64,000 bases of DNA from Sinotaia quadrata (GCA_028829895.1 CM054182.1:88619546-88683545); one strand, 5' to 3'; counted from the first letter of the stretch, positions 52,802 through 63,445 are shown. Notes: a model not told the origin generated them from the letters alone. Numbers and translations are program-made.

Positions 52802-53569
52802 CTGCGAAAACAAAGTAGAAAAAACACTGTATCAATGATTTAATTAATTTTGTCACACAATTAGTCACTCTTTCTTTCAAATTCATTTAGACTCATTTAG
52901 TCACACACAATTAGTCATTCTTTTTTTCTCGTTTCATTTAGACTCATTCAAACACACACAATCAAACACTCTTTCTTCTCACATTCATTTCGACTCATTC
53001 AAATCACACACAAATATATGATCTCTACTTTAAGACCGGATTCTCTAAAACTTGCTAAAACACAGGTGTCTCTAAGAGAAGTCATTCAAATTTGTCCATC
53101 GATCTATCATCTTTGTCTCGTGATGTCCTCAGTACACTTCACCCATATCTGGGTGATGGTATTTTTCAATGCCTTCTCAATTTGCTCACTACAGGGTCAG
53201 ATTTACAATTATTATATTATATATATTCACATAAATTATGTCCCCTTGATGCATAAGAAGTTTTAAGGAAACCTAAGAATTTATAAATGTTGTACACCAA
53301 GTGTCAGTGAGATGTATAGTTTTAAAAAAAGTTAAACAAAAATGACTTATTCAGTTGTACACCAGATGAGTATAATAAGGAACAAATGTATAAAAAGTGA
53401 TTTAACTTTCTTTTGGACCTCAAAGTTTTCAAACATTCCTTGACACGCCTTTATACACACTAGTTTGTGGAATGTCATGCACTGTAATTGGCAGTAAAGT
53501 GAAATCAAATGAACTATTCTTAGAAGGAAGTATGAAAGAAAGAAAACTTGAAGTATATTTTTACTCATC

Positions 53570-53738
53570 AAATTTAGCTCAACGATTTTATTTGTAAACG
53601 CTTGATATATCTTGTAAAATATAAAGTGCATGGGGAGTTTTATTTGTAAACACTTGATATGTCTAGTAAAATATAAAGTGCATGGGTTTTATTTGTAAAC
53701 GCTTGATATATCTAGTAAAACATAAGGTGCATGCGCGC
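53570..53738. repeat. Minisatellite, about 48-bp unit, 3 copies, abutting the knot exon
   Basis: Cores tttatttgtaaacgcttgat and tctagtaaaatataaagtgc. Its right edge runs into the knot exon; reading through gives the short tail and TAA at 53689. Confidence 0.92.
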
Positions 53739-53744
53739 ATACAC

Positions 53745-53891
53745 CAAGGATCACCTGGCACTGGTAAGTGTCTGATTCAGAAGTGGGTTCAGCGGGTCCA
53801 GAACAAATAAGTGGTGGACAGCATCCCATTGTCAGACAACTTTCACCCTGACCCCCGCACAGATCTCTGTATGCTCTTTGTGACCATGGAA
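53745..53891 (-). CDS. Inhibitor-cystine-knot (knottin-like) exon of a secreted peptide
   Basis: Minus-strand open segment after an acceptor ending at 53892 (..taacagag), entered in phase 1 and so compatible with the signal exon at 62953. Counting from the Val formed at the junction, cysteines fall at residues 12, 19, 24, 25, 30 and 45: C-x6-C-x4-CC-x4-C-x14-C. This is the C-C-CC-C-C arrangement of inhibitor-cystine-knot peptides; the GESC and CCPPLIC stretches are typical of knottins. A short linker with Arg residues precedes Cys1 and may be a processing region. The last loop (14 residues) is long for an O-superfamily conotoxin. The 3' end is uncertain: a phase-1 donor after 53745 (G|GTGTAT), a stronger phase-0 donor after 53755 (CAG|GTGATC), or read-through to a TAA at 53689-53691 overlapping an AATAAA. 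Function could be venom-like, antimicrobial or signalling; the sequence does not decide. Confidence 0.72.
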
Positions 53892-53929
53892 CTCTGTTAA
53901 CAGAACAACGTTGAAATAAAATTAACTTT

Positions 53930-54402
53930 TTTGAACCGCTGTACTACACAATTTCTATATCTCTATGACCGGAACTGCTATACTACACAATTTCTATATG
54001 TCTATGACCGGAACCGCAGTACTACACATTTTCTTTATCTCTATGTCAGGAACCGATGTACTACACAATTTCTATATCTCTAAGACCGGAACCGCTATAC
54101 TCCACAATTTCTATATCTCTATGACCGGAACCGCTATACTACACAATTTCTATAAAATCTATGACCGGAACCGCTATACTACACAATTTCTATCTCTATG
54201 ACCGGAACCGCTATACTACACAAGTTCTATATCTCTATGACAGGAACCGCTATACTACACAAATTCTATATCTCTATGACAGGAACCGCTGTACTACACA
54301 ATTTCTATATCTCTATGACAGGAACCGCTATACTACACAATTTCTATATCTCTATAACCGGAACCGCTATACTACACAATTTCTATATCTCTATGACCGG
54401 AC
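53930..54402. repeat. Minisatellite, about 38-bp unit, about 12 copies
   Basis: Core accgctatactacacaattt followed by ctatatctctatgaccgga. It begins about 40 bp upstream (minus strand) of the knot-exon acceptor. Confidence 0.95.
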
Positions 54403-54422
54403 ACACACACACACACACACAC
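54402..54422. repeat. CA microsatellite
   Basis: Ten CA dinucleotides at the right edge of a minisatellite. Confidence 0.95.
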
Positions 54423-54689
54423 GTAATTACACATAAGAAATATATATGTACAGTTGGGTTTGGGCGGTAGAAGAAAGGAATGTGAAGTCTGAGTGAAATG
54501 AAAAATACGTGAAACGTACATTTCTTCGAGTGAAAGTTACGAACTCCCCACATCCAACCCTCATCACACATACACGTACACACGCTGTTCATCTTAAATT
54601 GTAAGTCACTGTCCAAAATGGTCAATGTTAGAGGCGTCTGTTAGAAATTCCTCACACACACGACAAGTGAACTCACAGTACCCTTATAA

Positions 54690-54950
54690 ATGCTACTAAC
54701 ATGTCCTAAGGAAAATTGTCATATATAGGACCACACAAAACACTACTAACATTTCCTAAGGACAATTGTCATAGATAGGATCACACAAAACACTACTGAC
54801 ATTTTTTAAGGACAATTGTCATATATAGGATCACACAAAACACTACTATCATTTCTTAAGGACAATTCTCATATATAAGTTTACGGAAAACACTACTAAC
54901 AGTTCCTAAGAACAACTGTCATATATAGGATCATTCAAAACACAGTGTAA
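54690..54950. repeat. Minisatellite, about 51-bp unit, 5 copies
   Basis: Cores cactactaacatttcctaag and gacaattgtcatatatagga; gacaattgtc is itself palindromic. Confidence 0.92.
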
Positions 54951-55354
54951 TGTAATTCAGAATAAAGACGAAAAAAAAGTCTATACAGTCATTATCTTAC
55001 TAAAAGTAAATCAACAGCATCAACAGTCAGACTAGGAAAACACTAAAATAAAATGTCATTTCAACCAATCGTCATCAGTTATTTCTAAAGCAGATCACCG
55101 TAATAAACACCCATGTATGTTCTTAACAGGTATCCAAATTTATATTACACTTGTGGTTATCAAATATGTGAGAGTGTGCGGATGTGTGCAGGTATAAATA
55201 AATAGACAAGTGCCTCTAGAAGTGACACATGGGACCTCACCTAAATGTGAGAATGTCAGTCACCTGTAAACCACATGACTGTGAAACATGTGCAGTTGAC
55301 AGCTGCCATCTTTGAACAGGTTATGTGCATAGATTTTAATTATTTCTCCGAAAC

Positions 55355-55925
55355 TCTACTCTCATTTCTGTGATGATTACCATGAATTTGATTATGTATA
55401 TATGATTAATTGACTACTTATGTTTACTCTCATTTCTGTGATGATTACCATGAATTTGATTATGTATATATGATTAATTGACTACTTATGTTTACTCTCA
55501 TTTCTGTGATGAGTACCATGAATTTGATTATGTATATATGATTAATTGACTACTTATGTTTACTCTCATTTCTGTGATGAGTACCATGAATTTGATTATG
55601 TATATATGATTAATTGACTACTTATGTTTACTCTCATTTCTGTGATGAGTACCATGAATTTGATTATGTATATATGATTAATTGACTACTCTCATTTCTG
55701 TGATGAGTACCATGAATTTGATTATGTATATATGATTAATTGACTACTCTCATTTCTGTGATGAGTACCATGAATTTGATTATGTATATATGATTAATTG
55801 ACTGCTCTCATTTCTGTGATGATTACCATGAATTTGATTATGTATATATGATTAATTGACTACTCTCATTTCTGTGATGATTACCATGAATGTGATTATG
55901 TATATATGATTAATTGACTACTTAT
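55355..55925. repeat. Minisatellite, 67-bp and 56-bp unit variants, about 9 copies
   Basis: Core tgattatgtatatatgatta followed by attgactac. The left five units carry an extra ttatgttta block that the right four lack, so the array has two blocks of unit length. Confidence 0.95.
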
Positions 55926-55984
55926 GTCTATTCTAGGTTAAAATGAACAATTGTCTTGCATTAATTGAACAATGTTGTAAGGTG

Positions 55985-56445
55985 ATGTAAATGTCAACAC
56001 TCTTTTGATTATATTTATGTTGTATATTTGATTGATTCAATACATTTATTGTTAAATATATTGCCCTCCTTATACATATTGATAACCGTATGATGGAGAA
56101 GGACGTGGATGGACAGGGAATCTCTAAATATAGATTAAAGGATGGATTTAACTTCTTGTTTGATAAGAAGTCGTTCACCTACAGAAATATTGTGTGATGG
56201 TAAATATTTATTAAATTTATTAAATATTTATTATATTTATTAATATTTATTATATTTATTAAATATCTATTATTTGTTGAAGAGAAAATTATTACAGCGC
56301 CCACATATCCACCAAGTGAATGAGACGAGTGTTGTCTTCTGGAGAATTATTAATAACATAATAACATAAATTAATATTCTCATCACTTGTAATTAGTTAT
56401 CAGTGATTAAATAATAAATTACTCATAAACATTAACTAGGTGTCA
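55985..56445 (-). repeat. Dispersed repeat family 1, copy D (inverted, with AT expansion)
   Basis: Contains ctaaatatagattaaagg, caccaagtgaatgagacg, cttctggagaattattaat and attctcatcacttgtaatta, as in copy B. Differs by a local expansion of ttattaaatattta units at 56200-56275. It lies inside the inferred knot-gene intron. Confidence 0.7.
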
Positions 56446-56462
56446 CACACACACACACACAC
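56443..56462. repeat. CA microsatellite
   Basis: About ten CA dinucleotides at the end of family-1 copy D, possibly its terminal simple repeat. Confidence 0.95.
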
Positions 56463-56869
56463 GAATAATAAAACGTAATTTTAAATAATAGTCCGGACAC
56501 ATAAGCGGTTGAGAAGACTTGTCTCTAATGGTCATAATCAGTCTGATTTTCTGTAGTCGGTTGCCAGCTACGACCTAACATTACGCAAAAATAGAGAACG
56601 ATAATTTCATCATTAGAAAAATAATGTTCAATACGAAAAGTTTTCTATCCACCCCATCAAAATAATAAGCGTGAAGAATTGGTAAAGTTCGCTTATCTGA
56701 GTATCACGCCATTGTTTGGTAGGAGAATGTACAGAAATTTCAGGTTGTGCCAGCAATGTGGCTACATACATATTAGTGTACTCGATTGCTTTAGTATGAA
56801 ATCTTCAGAGAAAAATGCTTGAAATACATCGAATACTGTAGCACGTTTTGCAAGTGGATTCTGTACTCT

Positions 56870-57062
56870 GCTTTTTACTGCAAAATGGCGCAGTGCTGCT
56901 TGTCTCAGAGTGAACTCTGCCATTTACTGCAAAAGGGCGCAGTGTTGCTTGCTGCAAAATGAACTCTGCCATTTACTGCAAAAGGGCGCAGTGTTGCTTG
57001 CTGCAAAATGAACTCTGCTATTTACTGCAAAAGGGCGCAATGTAGCTTATTGCAGAATGAAC
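56870..57062. repeat. Minisatellite, about 49-bp unit, 4 copies
   Basis: Core gccatttactgcaaaagggc followed by gcagtgttgcttgctgc. Confidence 0.92.
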
Positions 57063-57139
57063 TCTACACTCCAGTCGCCATTTTCACGACCGAGCTGAGC
57101 GTCCCCACACTCATCAGTTTGAAAATCACTAGGGGAGGT

Positions 57140-57370
57140 AAATTCTCATCTGAGCTAATAAATAGATGAATCATCTCCACTGTAATCTGATTCAGCAGTA
57201 AGCTGTACAAGAAAGGGCAGGTAAATCCTCATCTGAGTTAATAAATAGATGAATCATCTCCACTGTAATCTGATTCAGCAGTAAGCTGTACAAGAAAGGG
57301 CAGGTAAATCCTCATCCGAGTTAATAAATAGATGAATCATCTCCACTGAAACCTGATTCAGCGTAGGCTG
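57140..57370. repeat. Minisatellite, about 84-bp unit, 3 copies
   Basis: Cores taataaatagatgaatcatc and tgattcagcagtaagctgta. Confidence 0.92.
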
Positions 57371-57509
57371 TACGAAAGGACGATATAAAAAATGTTAAAT
57401 TTCTGCTTGAAGCCATGAGTTGCAAAATCTCTATTTATTTTTAACGGTATGAAAGCAGACGACGCTTCCAAAGTTTATGAAGAGTAATGCGAGACCAGAA
57501 CAGCATTTT

Positions 57510-57665
57510 GGCTAAGTGTGGATGGTGTCTATAATGGCTTGCAGCCCACAACCACCCTCCTCTAAAAATAGTCTACACTCAAACCGACCTTCTAGAACAC
57601 CTGAATGTTCCAGACACTCACTCTAATGAGCCATTCAGAAAGCTGCTCAGCTGCACCCAAATTAA
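57510..57665 (-). repeat. Dispersed repeat family 4, copy 2 (inverted)
   Basis: Reverse complement shows gtgagtgtctggaacattca, ttctagaaggtcggttt, gtagactatttttagagg and gggctgcaagccattata, matching copy 1 in order. Confidence 0.6.
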
Positions 57666-57800
57666 TGTACTAGAAACTCACCTAATATTCATATTATTCA
57701 TCAGTTGTATGTACTAGAAACTCACCTAATATTCATATTATTCACCAGATGAATGTACTAGAAACTCACCTAATATTCATATTATTCATCAGTTGAATGT
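57660..57800. repeat. Minisatellite, about 45-bp unit, 3 copies
   Basis: Core gtactagaaactcacctaat followed by attcatattattcatcag. Confidence 0.9.
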
Positions 57801-58134
57801 AACCTGTCTGCTGAGGCAACACATTTTGGCTCCCACTATTAATATTAGTATAATCATACTACTAACCTTGTTGCCAGTTATCAATAGAGAAGGAAACAGT
57901 CCTCTGTATATATTACTGCTGAAGGTATGCGGTTTTGTTTCTGTAACTAATTATCGATATTCATTTAACTTTATCAGTATTTTATATTGTTATATTTCAC
58001 TTATGCTATTAAAATGTATGACGACCATTTAATGACGAGTTTTCTGTCAAGGAACACTTTTGGACGAATTCTTAGCCAGTGTGTATTTTATTTGCTGATC
58101 AGTACTTTCTCTGAGACATTGATTTCAATAAGTG

Positions 58135-58512
58135 TTGAGCTTTGGAGCAATGCCAGAAAGTAAACATTTTATCTTGGAAGTTTATTTCAAGGAGCTTTGG
58201 AGCAATGCCAGAATGTAACTTTATCTTGGAGGTTTATTTCAATGGGTTTTGGAGCAATGCCAGAATGTAACTTTATCTTGGAAGTTTATTTCAATGAGCT
58301 TTGGAGCAATGCCAGAATGTAACTTTATCTTGGAGGTTTATTTCAATGAGCTTTGGAGCAATGCCAGAATGTAACCACTTTAGTTTATTTCAATGAGCTT
58401 TGGAGCAATGCCAGAATGTAACCACTTTAGTTTATTTCAATGAGCTTTGGAGCAATGCCAGAATGTAACCACTTTAGTTTATTTCAATGAGCTTTGGAGC
58501 AATGCCAGAACA
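58135..58512. repeat. Minisatellite, about 47-50-bp unit, 8 copies
   Basis: Core gctttggagcaatgccagaa. Early units carry a tttatcttggaggt block that is replaced by ccactttag in the last three. Confidence 0.94.
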
Positions 58513-58814
58513 GAACGACACACAGGGTCATAAACAGATTCAATGGACCATATGTACACATGTGGCTATGACATTCACTAGGACCCTAGATGTCATGGTT
58601 GGCAACGCAAAACAGAAGTGATGATAAAGTCAACTACACAGCTTCAATCAAATCCAATCAAACTTTAATCAAAGTACATTTTTAGAATCCACTAAAAAAC
58701 GTTCAGTTTTAACTTATGAACTCATTGTTAATTTGCTCATACAAAAATACAAAATAACTACTACAGCGCTATAGGACTCAAAGTGAACATTATTTTATCA
58801 AAACACATGGTCAT

Positions 58815-58926
58815 GATTATGAACTATAACCATTTGTAAACTCTAATTGTAACTGTCGAGTTATTCGCTATATGTAACCATTTGTAAACTCTAATTGTAA
58901 CTGTCGAGTTATTCGCTATATGTAAC
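58815..58926. repeat. 48-bp direct duplication
   Basis: Unit with the core taaccatttgtaaactctaa, followed by ttgtaactgtcgagttattc, present twice in a row. Confidence 0.9.
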
Positions 58927-59877
58927 CTAGCTGTTTTAATTTATTTCTTGTTGAATACATTTAAAATGGATAGTTAGACAACTCAAGTTAGAGTGATGCA
59001 CTTACAGATTATATGTTATAGTCTGTCACTTGTAATTACTTACTGTCCTGACTGTATGTATCGATGGGGGAGGGGGGCTCGAGCAATTTTCTAAAACTAT
59101 CAATTTTCTCTTCTACATTAAATATCTTCCATCCTCCTAACACGTGCGGCCAGACAGTTGTGTTTTGGTATTACCTAAGATTATTGCTTTTTCAAAAGAG
59201 TGACTTTTGTTGTGCTGATAATTGTGTTGTACTGGAAAAGAGCGACCATGCTGAGAAAAATGTGTGCATTGGATGATTGTTGTAAAAGTGACGTCATACC
59301 ATTGTTGTCTATGTGAGTGATGTGGTAACTTCGCAATGCTTCATTCCACTGGTGTCTAGATCTGGTATTAGGACTGCGGTGTCTTCTCATTAGTACTTAG
59401 ACATTCACATAGTTGTTGTATGAGTGGGAAAGGAAAACGTGTTTTCGAATTACAATGCTCAAGTATTGTCAAGAACAGGTACACATTTGATTTTTTCCTA
59501 AAGCAGTAAACATATTACTTTCATTAATATTCAAAACTACATAAATATCTCATGACAGTAAATACAATTGAAAAATGAAAATAAAAATAATAAAATGTAA
59601 ATAATTCATTTTAATAGATTGACATAATAAATATAAACAATATTCCTTTGAAAGCAACAGTCAGAAGGAATGTGTTTATAAAGTAAAGAAAATTAAAATA
59701 AAATTTAACCGAAATCATTTTCAATAGAAAGAGAAGAAAAATAGAAAAATAAATAATGAACCATATTTACTTGAATTAAATATGTATAAATTCAATTAAT
59801 TTGAACCAGTTTAAATAAATTAAAATATATTAAATAAATTATTTCAAATTAAGTTAAAAGGAATGAAATTCTATTCA
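58927..59877. other. Unique AT-rich intronic DNA
   Basis: Contains a CRE-like gtgacgtcat near 59290 and a short Cys-containing plus ORF without splice support. Confidence 0.45.
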
Positions 59878-60085
59878 CTTCTATTTTATAAAAGGAAACT
59901 TAAATTAAACTGTATTGATTTTAATTAACATCAAATAATAGTTAAGAAGTGAAAGAAAATTTAAATTAAACTTCATTCATTTTAAGTAACATCAAATAAT
60001 ATTTAAGAGGTCAAAGAAAACTTAAATTAAACTTCATTCATTTTAATTAACATTAAATAATTTTTAAGAAGTCAAAGAATCGTTG
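59878..60085. repeat. Degenerate minisatellite, about 60-bp unit, 3-4 copies
   Basis: Cores ttaaattaaacttcattcat and ttaacatcaaataat, in very AT-rich DNA. Confidence 0.8.
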
Positions 60086-60267
60086 TAAATTAGTGAATAC
60101 ATAAGAAGTAATGAAAATAGATTTCTAAATTAAATAAAGTATTTAAATTGAATTATTAAAATCTTAAATTTGAAAAGTTAAATAAATTGAAAGAATACGA
60201 TACCCATTCATTCTTTCGGCAGCGTGTTGATCTGTTCGTATTAAAAATAAAAATATTTAGCATCGAA

Positions 60268-60309
60268 TGATAATCTATCTATCTACCTATCTATCTATCT
60301 GCCTGTCTA

Positions 60310-60340
<31 letters not shown>

Positions 60341-60412
60341 GTCTATTTGATATGTAAATTGATAGGAAATGTATTGCAGAGCAAATCAAGTTTAGTCCAT
60401 ATAAGTACATGT

Positions 60413-60465
<53 letters not shown>
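60268..60465. repeat. TCTA/TCTG and TG microsatellites
   Basis: (TCTA)n and (TCTG)n at 60268-60348, then (TG)n at 60411-60465. Confidence 0.95.
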
Positions 60466-60466
<1 letters not shown>

Positions 60467-60509
60467 ATACAGAGAGAGAGAGGTATGCAGAGTGAGAGAG
60501 AAATAATTT

Positions 60510-60672
60510 TATAAATATTGAGAGTGGTTGATATAGAGTGAACACAGGACATGGAAATACTTTTATAAATAGGTTGATATAGGGTGAACATAGGACATGG
60601 AAATACCTTTATAAATAGGTTGATATAGGGTGAATATAGGACATGGAAATACTGAGAGATGTTGATATAGAG
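60510..60672. repeat. Minisatellite left of the hAT insertion
   Basis: Units of about 58 bp with the core gttgatatagggtgaacata followed by ggacatggaaatac. The array stops at the hAT left end, after ATATAGAG. Confidence 0.93.
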
Positions 60673-60839
60673 CAGCGGCCCCCGGAAAACTTTAGGATGA
60701 TACCATTATTTGTGGCCTGCAAGGAGCTTTTAACATTAATCTGAACACGGAAGTAGTGCAGACGTCGAATTATTAGGTCTTTTCCCGCTGACGTATTCAC
60801 TCATAAGCCGCTGTAGACTTTTTATCAAAGATATTCTCG

Positions 60840-62330
60840 GTCTAGGTCTGCTTTCCAGTACAGTGGATGATAACTTTGAAATAACTCAAGAATTAGCCGG
60901 TAGGGCTTCACTACATGGGCGGACGACGTGGTCTGCTTTCCAGTGCAGTGGATGATAACTTTGAAATAACTCAAGAATTAGCCGGTAGGGCTTCACTACA
61001 TGGGCGGACGACGTGGTCTGCTTTCCAGTGCACTAGATGAGAACTTTGAAATAACTCAAGAATTAGCCGGTATGCCTTCACTACATGGGCGGACGACGTG
61101 GTCTGCTTTCCAGTGCACTAGATGAGAAATTTGAAATAACTCAAGAATTAGCCGGTATGGCTTCACTACATGGGCGGACGACGTGGTGAAGATATTTTGG
61201 GTGGAATGACTTCCATTCTTGGAACCCTTAACGTCCAGTGGCCAAAGCTAGCCAGCGTTACTACGGATGGTACGCCTGCAATGACTGGAAGAGCATCAGG
61301 ATTTGTTGCTCATTTGCGGTCACATTTGCAGGGCTTGGAATTCCAACAGACAGAGTCCACATGTACCATTGCATAATTCACCACGAATCGTTCTGTGCAC
61401 GAATCTTGAAATTTGACAATGTCATGAAATTCGTTTTTAATTCTGTGAATTTCTTACGATCCAGAGGACTTAATCATCGACAGTTCAGATCATTTCTTGA
61501 TGATATCGCGGCAGAATATCAAGACATTCCGTATCACACAGATGTCAGGTGGATGAATCGGGGAAAGGTATTAACAAAGTTTGTTGAATTGCGATTTTAA
61601 ACTTGTGAATTCCTTACTGTCAAAGGCAAAGACACGGCTGTGTTTACTGACAAACATTGGTTGGCAGACTTGGCATTTCTGACTGGCATGACAGATCATT
61701 TGAATAGATTTAACCAGCGTCTCCACGGCAAAGATCACTTTATCTTTGATATGTACCAAGAGCTGCAGACGTTCACGTTAAAGTTGAGGCTCTTCTGTTC
61801 GAATCTCTAAGCTGGAAATCTTTGTAATTTTCCGATTTGTTCAGCGCTTCAGAATGAGTACCAATGTAACTTCAGCAGATACCATTGCAATTGTGAAACA
61901 TTGCTGAAGTAATTTACTGAACACTTTGATGACTTCAAGTATCATAAGGACTTATTCAACTTCATTCGCGATCCTTTCTCATGTAGTGTAGAATCCGTGC
62001 CTGATCACTGAACTGGAGGTCATTGATCTTCTAAATTCACCTGAACTTAAGTCATCATTTCAGCAGAACAACATTTTAACATTTTACGGAAGTCTCAGCT
62101 CGAGCACATAGAGAAGTGTCAAAGACCTGGCTTGCAATTGCAAGTTGTCAGAATTCGGCAGCACGTACTTGTGTGAACAAACGTTTTCAGTAATGAACAT
62201 GAACAACATCAAGCTGAGATCGAATTTGACCGACAACAATCTCTGTTGGATTTTGAAGCTGGCGACTACAAAACTCGACCCAAATATTGACAAAGTTGCT
62301 AACAACATTCAGGCTCACCCTTCTCACTAA
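60840..62330 (+). pseudogene. hAT transposase pseudogene (ZBED5/GTF2IRD2-like)
   Basis: Plus-strand remnants in several frames. Around 61170-61375 and 61238-61600 are segments with the hAT catalytic-core layout seen in ZBED5/GTF2IRD2-type proteins: a VTTDG-TPAMTG stretch, an IHHESFC-like stretch and DVRWMNRGK. Around 62150-62240 is the C-terminal dimerisation motif (FGSTYLCEQTFS.., then LRSNLTDNNL). Breaks seen: four tandem 85-bp copies at 60845-61184 that shift frame, a frameshift near 61370, a stop at 61598-61600 followed by a shifted frame, and several stops between 61680 and 62100. The N-terminal zinc finger is not visible. This type of domesticated and mobile hAT transposase is common in many animals. 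The identification rests on the motifs and on the TIR/TSD evidence of the enclosing element. Confidence 0.85.
60845..61184 (+). repeat. Four tandem 85-bp copies inside the hAT transposase
   Basis: Units start at 60845, 60930, 61015 and 61100, each beginning ggtctgctttccagt and ending at the ggcggacgacgt stretch. They differ at only a few positions. As 85 is not a multiple of three, the amplification destroys the transposase frame. Confidence 0.9.
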
Positions 62331-62499
62331 TAAAGACTAAACCTAAGTTAGCAAGACAAAAACGAATGTAAAGCACATTATTTCATTATTTGTGGTATTT
62401 TATTTTTACTGAGCCATCCATGTGCAATCTGACTTGCGGCCTCCATGCACTATCAATCTGACTTGCGGCCATCTGGCCTAAAGTGTTTGTGCACCCCTG

Positions 62500-62705
62500 A
62501 TATAGAGTGAACATAGGACATGGAAATACTTTTACAAATACTAAGAGAGGATGATATAGAGTGAACATAGGACATGGAAATATAGATACTGAGATAGGTT
62601 GTTATAGAGTGTGATGACAAATTACATTGAAATATAGATACTGAGTTAGGTTGTTATAGAGTGTGAAATAAACTGGTAGAGTGTGATAACATAGGACTTG
62701 GAAAT
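62500..62705. repeat. Minisatellite right of the hAT insertion
   Basis: Continuation of the same array (gatatagagtgaacataggacatgg core) after the hAT right end, starting with the duplicated ATATAGAG and becoming degenerate towards 62700. Confidence 0.92.
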
Positions 62706-62952
62706 AATAGTTTAATGTAGCAACTTAATTACAAACATTTACTGATTTCAAGGCCATATTATACTAATAAAGTACAACTTTCCTGGTACAGAAAAGATAT
62801 TCAGCAAATCTAGTGTATGATTATTTATTTGATTGAATTTTTAAGTATGACTACTGAATATAATCTGATGTCTTTTAAACATTCCTAATTTTCATTATTT
62901 AAAGTGTTTAATATAAAAGAAATACTATATCGTTATGCTTATAGTGTTATAC

Positions 62953-63037
62953 CTGGAAAAGCACCTTCCGTTGCTGACAGCAATACTAGGAATATCATGA
63001 TCCTCGCCATTTGTGTTTTCATTTTCTATTTATAGAT
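62953..63037 (-). CDS. Signal-peptide exon of a putative secreted cysteine-knot precursor
   Basis: Minus-strand exon preceded by a clean polypyrimidine tract and AG (63038-63060), implying an upstream non-coding exon beyond 63.04 kb. It holds 15 nt of 5' UTR, an ATG at 63022-63020 and 23 codons, and ends at AG|GTATAA in phase 1 (last exon base 62953). The peptide has the three-part layout of a signal peptide: a short basic start (MKTQMAR), a hydrophobic core (IMIFLVLLSA) and a small/polar end (TEG-AFP), with likely cleavage near the Ala/Gly residues. It contains no cysteine. A second in-frame Met at codon 5 could also start translation. The next exon in phase on the same strand is the cystine-knot exon at 53.9 kb, about 9 kb away. 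Seen: splice signals, ATG, hydrophobic core. Inferred: membership in the same transcript as the downstream exons. An intervening propeptide exon is possible but none was recognised. Confidence 0.65.
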
Positions 63038-63059
63038 CTAAAACGAAAAGAAGAGAAAA

Positions 63060-63240
63060 ATAATGAAACAAATGACTAATTTATTTTGATTGAAGATCAA
63101 ATGATCTACAAACGTCACACTTTATATTGACTGAATATTAAATTGTGATAACACGTCACACATAATATTGACTGCAAATTAACTTGTGATAAAACGTCAC
63201 ACTAATTATTGACTGCAAAATGAATTGTGATAAAAATTAT
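63060..63240. repeat. Degenerate minisatellite, about 45-bp unit, 3-4 copies
   Basis: Cores ttgtgataaaacgtcacac and attgactgcaaatt. Lies just upstream (minus strand) of the signal-exon acceptor. Confidence 0.82.
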
Positions 63241-63289
63241 TGGGAAAAAACAAAAACAAGCAACTTGCATTTTTTTTTCTGTATGACAC

Positions 63290-63445
63290 CTTCTACATCA
63301 TTGACATAAAAATGTATATTATTAAATTAGATTTACCACTGGTAATATGAACATCTGTAAAATTCATGAAACATCTTTGACATAAAAGATTTACATTATA
63401 AAATTAGATTTACCACTGTAAATATCAACATCTGTAAAATTCCTG
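63290..63445. repeat. About 75-bp direct duplication
   Basis: Two copies with the core aaaattagatttaccactg and catctgtaaaattc. Confidence 0.85.

Larger units (their letters stand above)
60673..62499 (+). mobile_element. Decayed hAT-superfamily DNA transposon with TIRs and 8-bp TSD
   Basis: The element starts CAGCGGCCCC and ends ..GCACCCCTG, so its ends are imperfect inverted repeats sharing CAG-GG at the tip and ACTTTAGG about 17 nt in. It is flanked on both sides by the identical 8 bp ATATAGAG (60665-60672 and 62500-62507), the hallmark duplication length of hAT insertions. It sits inside a minisatellite whose units continue on both sides, which fixes the boundaries. The interior encodes a broken transposase on the plus strand. 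At 1,827 bp, with frameshifts and stops and without a recognisable N-terminal BED finger, it is dead or at best mobilised in trans. Confidence 0.9.
53892..62952 (-). other. Inferred first coding intron of the cystine-knot gene
   Basis: If the signal exon joins the knot exon directly, this 9.06-kb stretch is one intron (GTATAA...ACAGAG). It contains at least nine minisatellite arrays, one copy of dispersed repeat family 1, a copy of repeat family 4 and a complete hAT insertion in antisense orientation to the gene. No further in-phase minus-strand exon was convincing. Direct splicing is inference. Confidence 0.4.

Noticed and set aside
53347..53631. Minus-strand Cys-containing ORF between the knot exon and the terminal exon, as an extra exon
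   Set aside because: Available acceptors enter it in phase 0 or 2 and possible donors leave in phase 0, which fits neither neighbouring exon (phase 1).
55243..55265. Minus-strand 23-nt microexon bounded by good AG and GTGAGG
   Set aside because: In the required phase 1 it contains an immediate stop.
59064..59276. Plus-strand ORF with a CC..C..C pattern
   Set aside because: Spacing matches no framework I know, splice context is poor and its start is inside a G-run region; likely chance.
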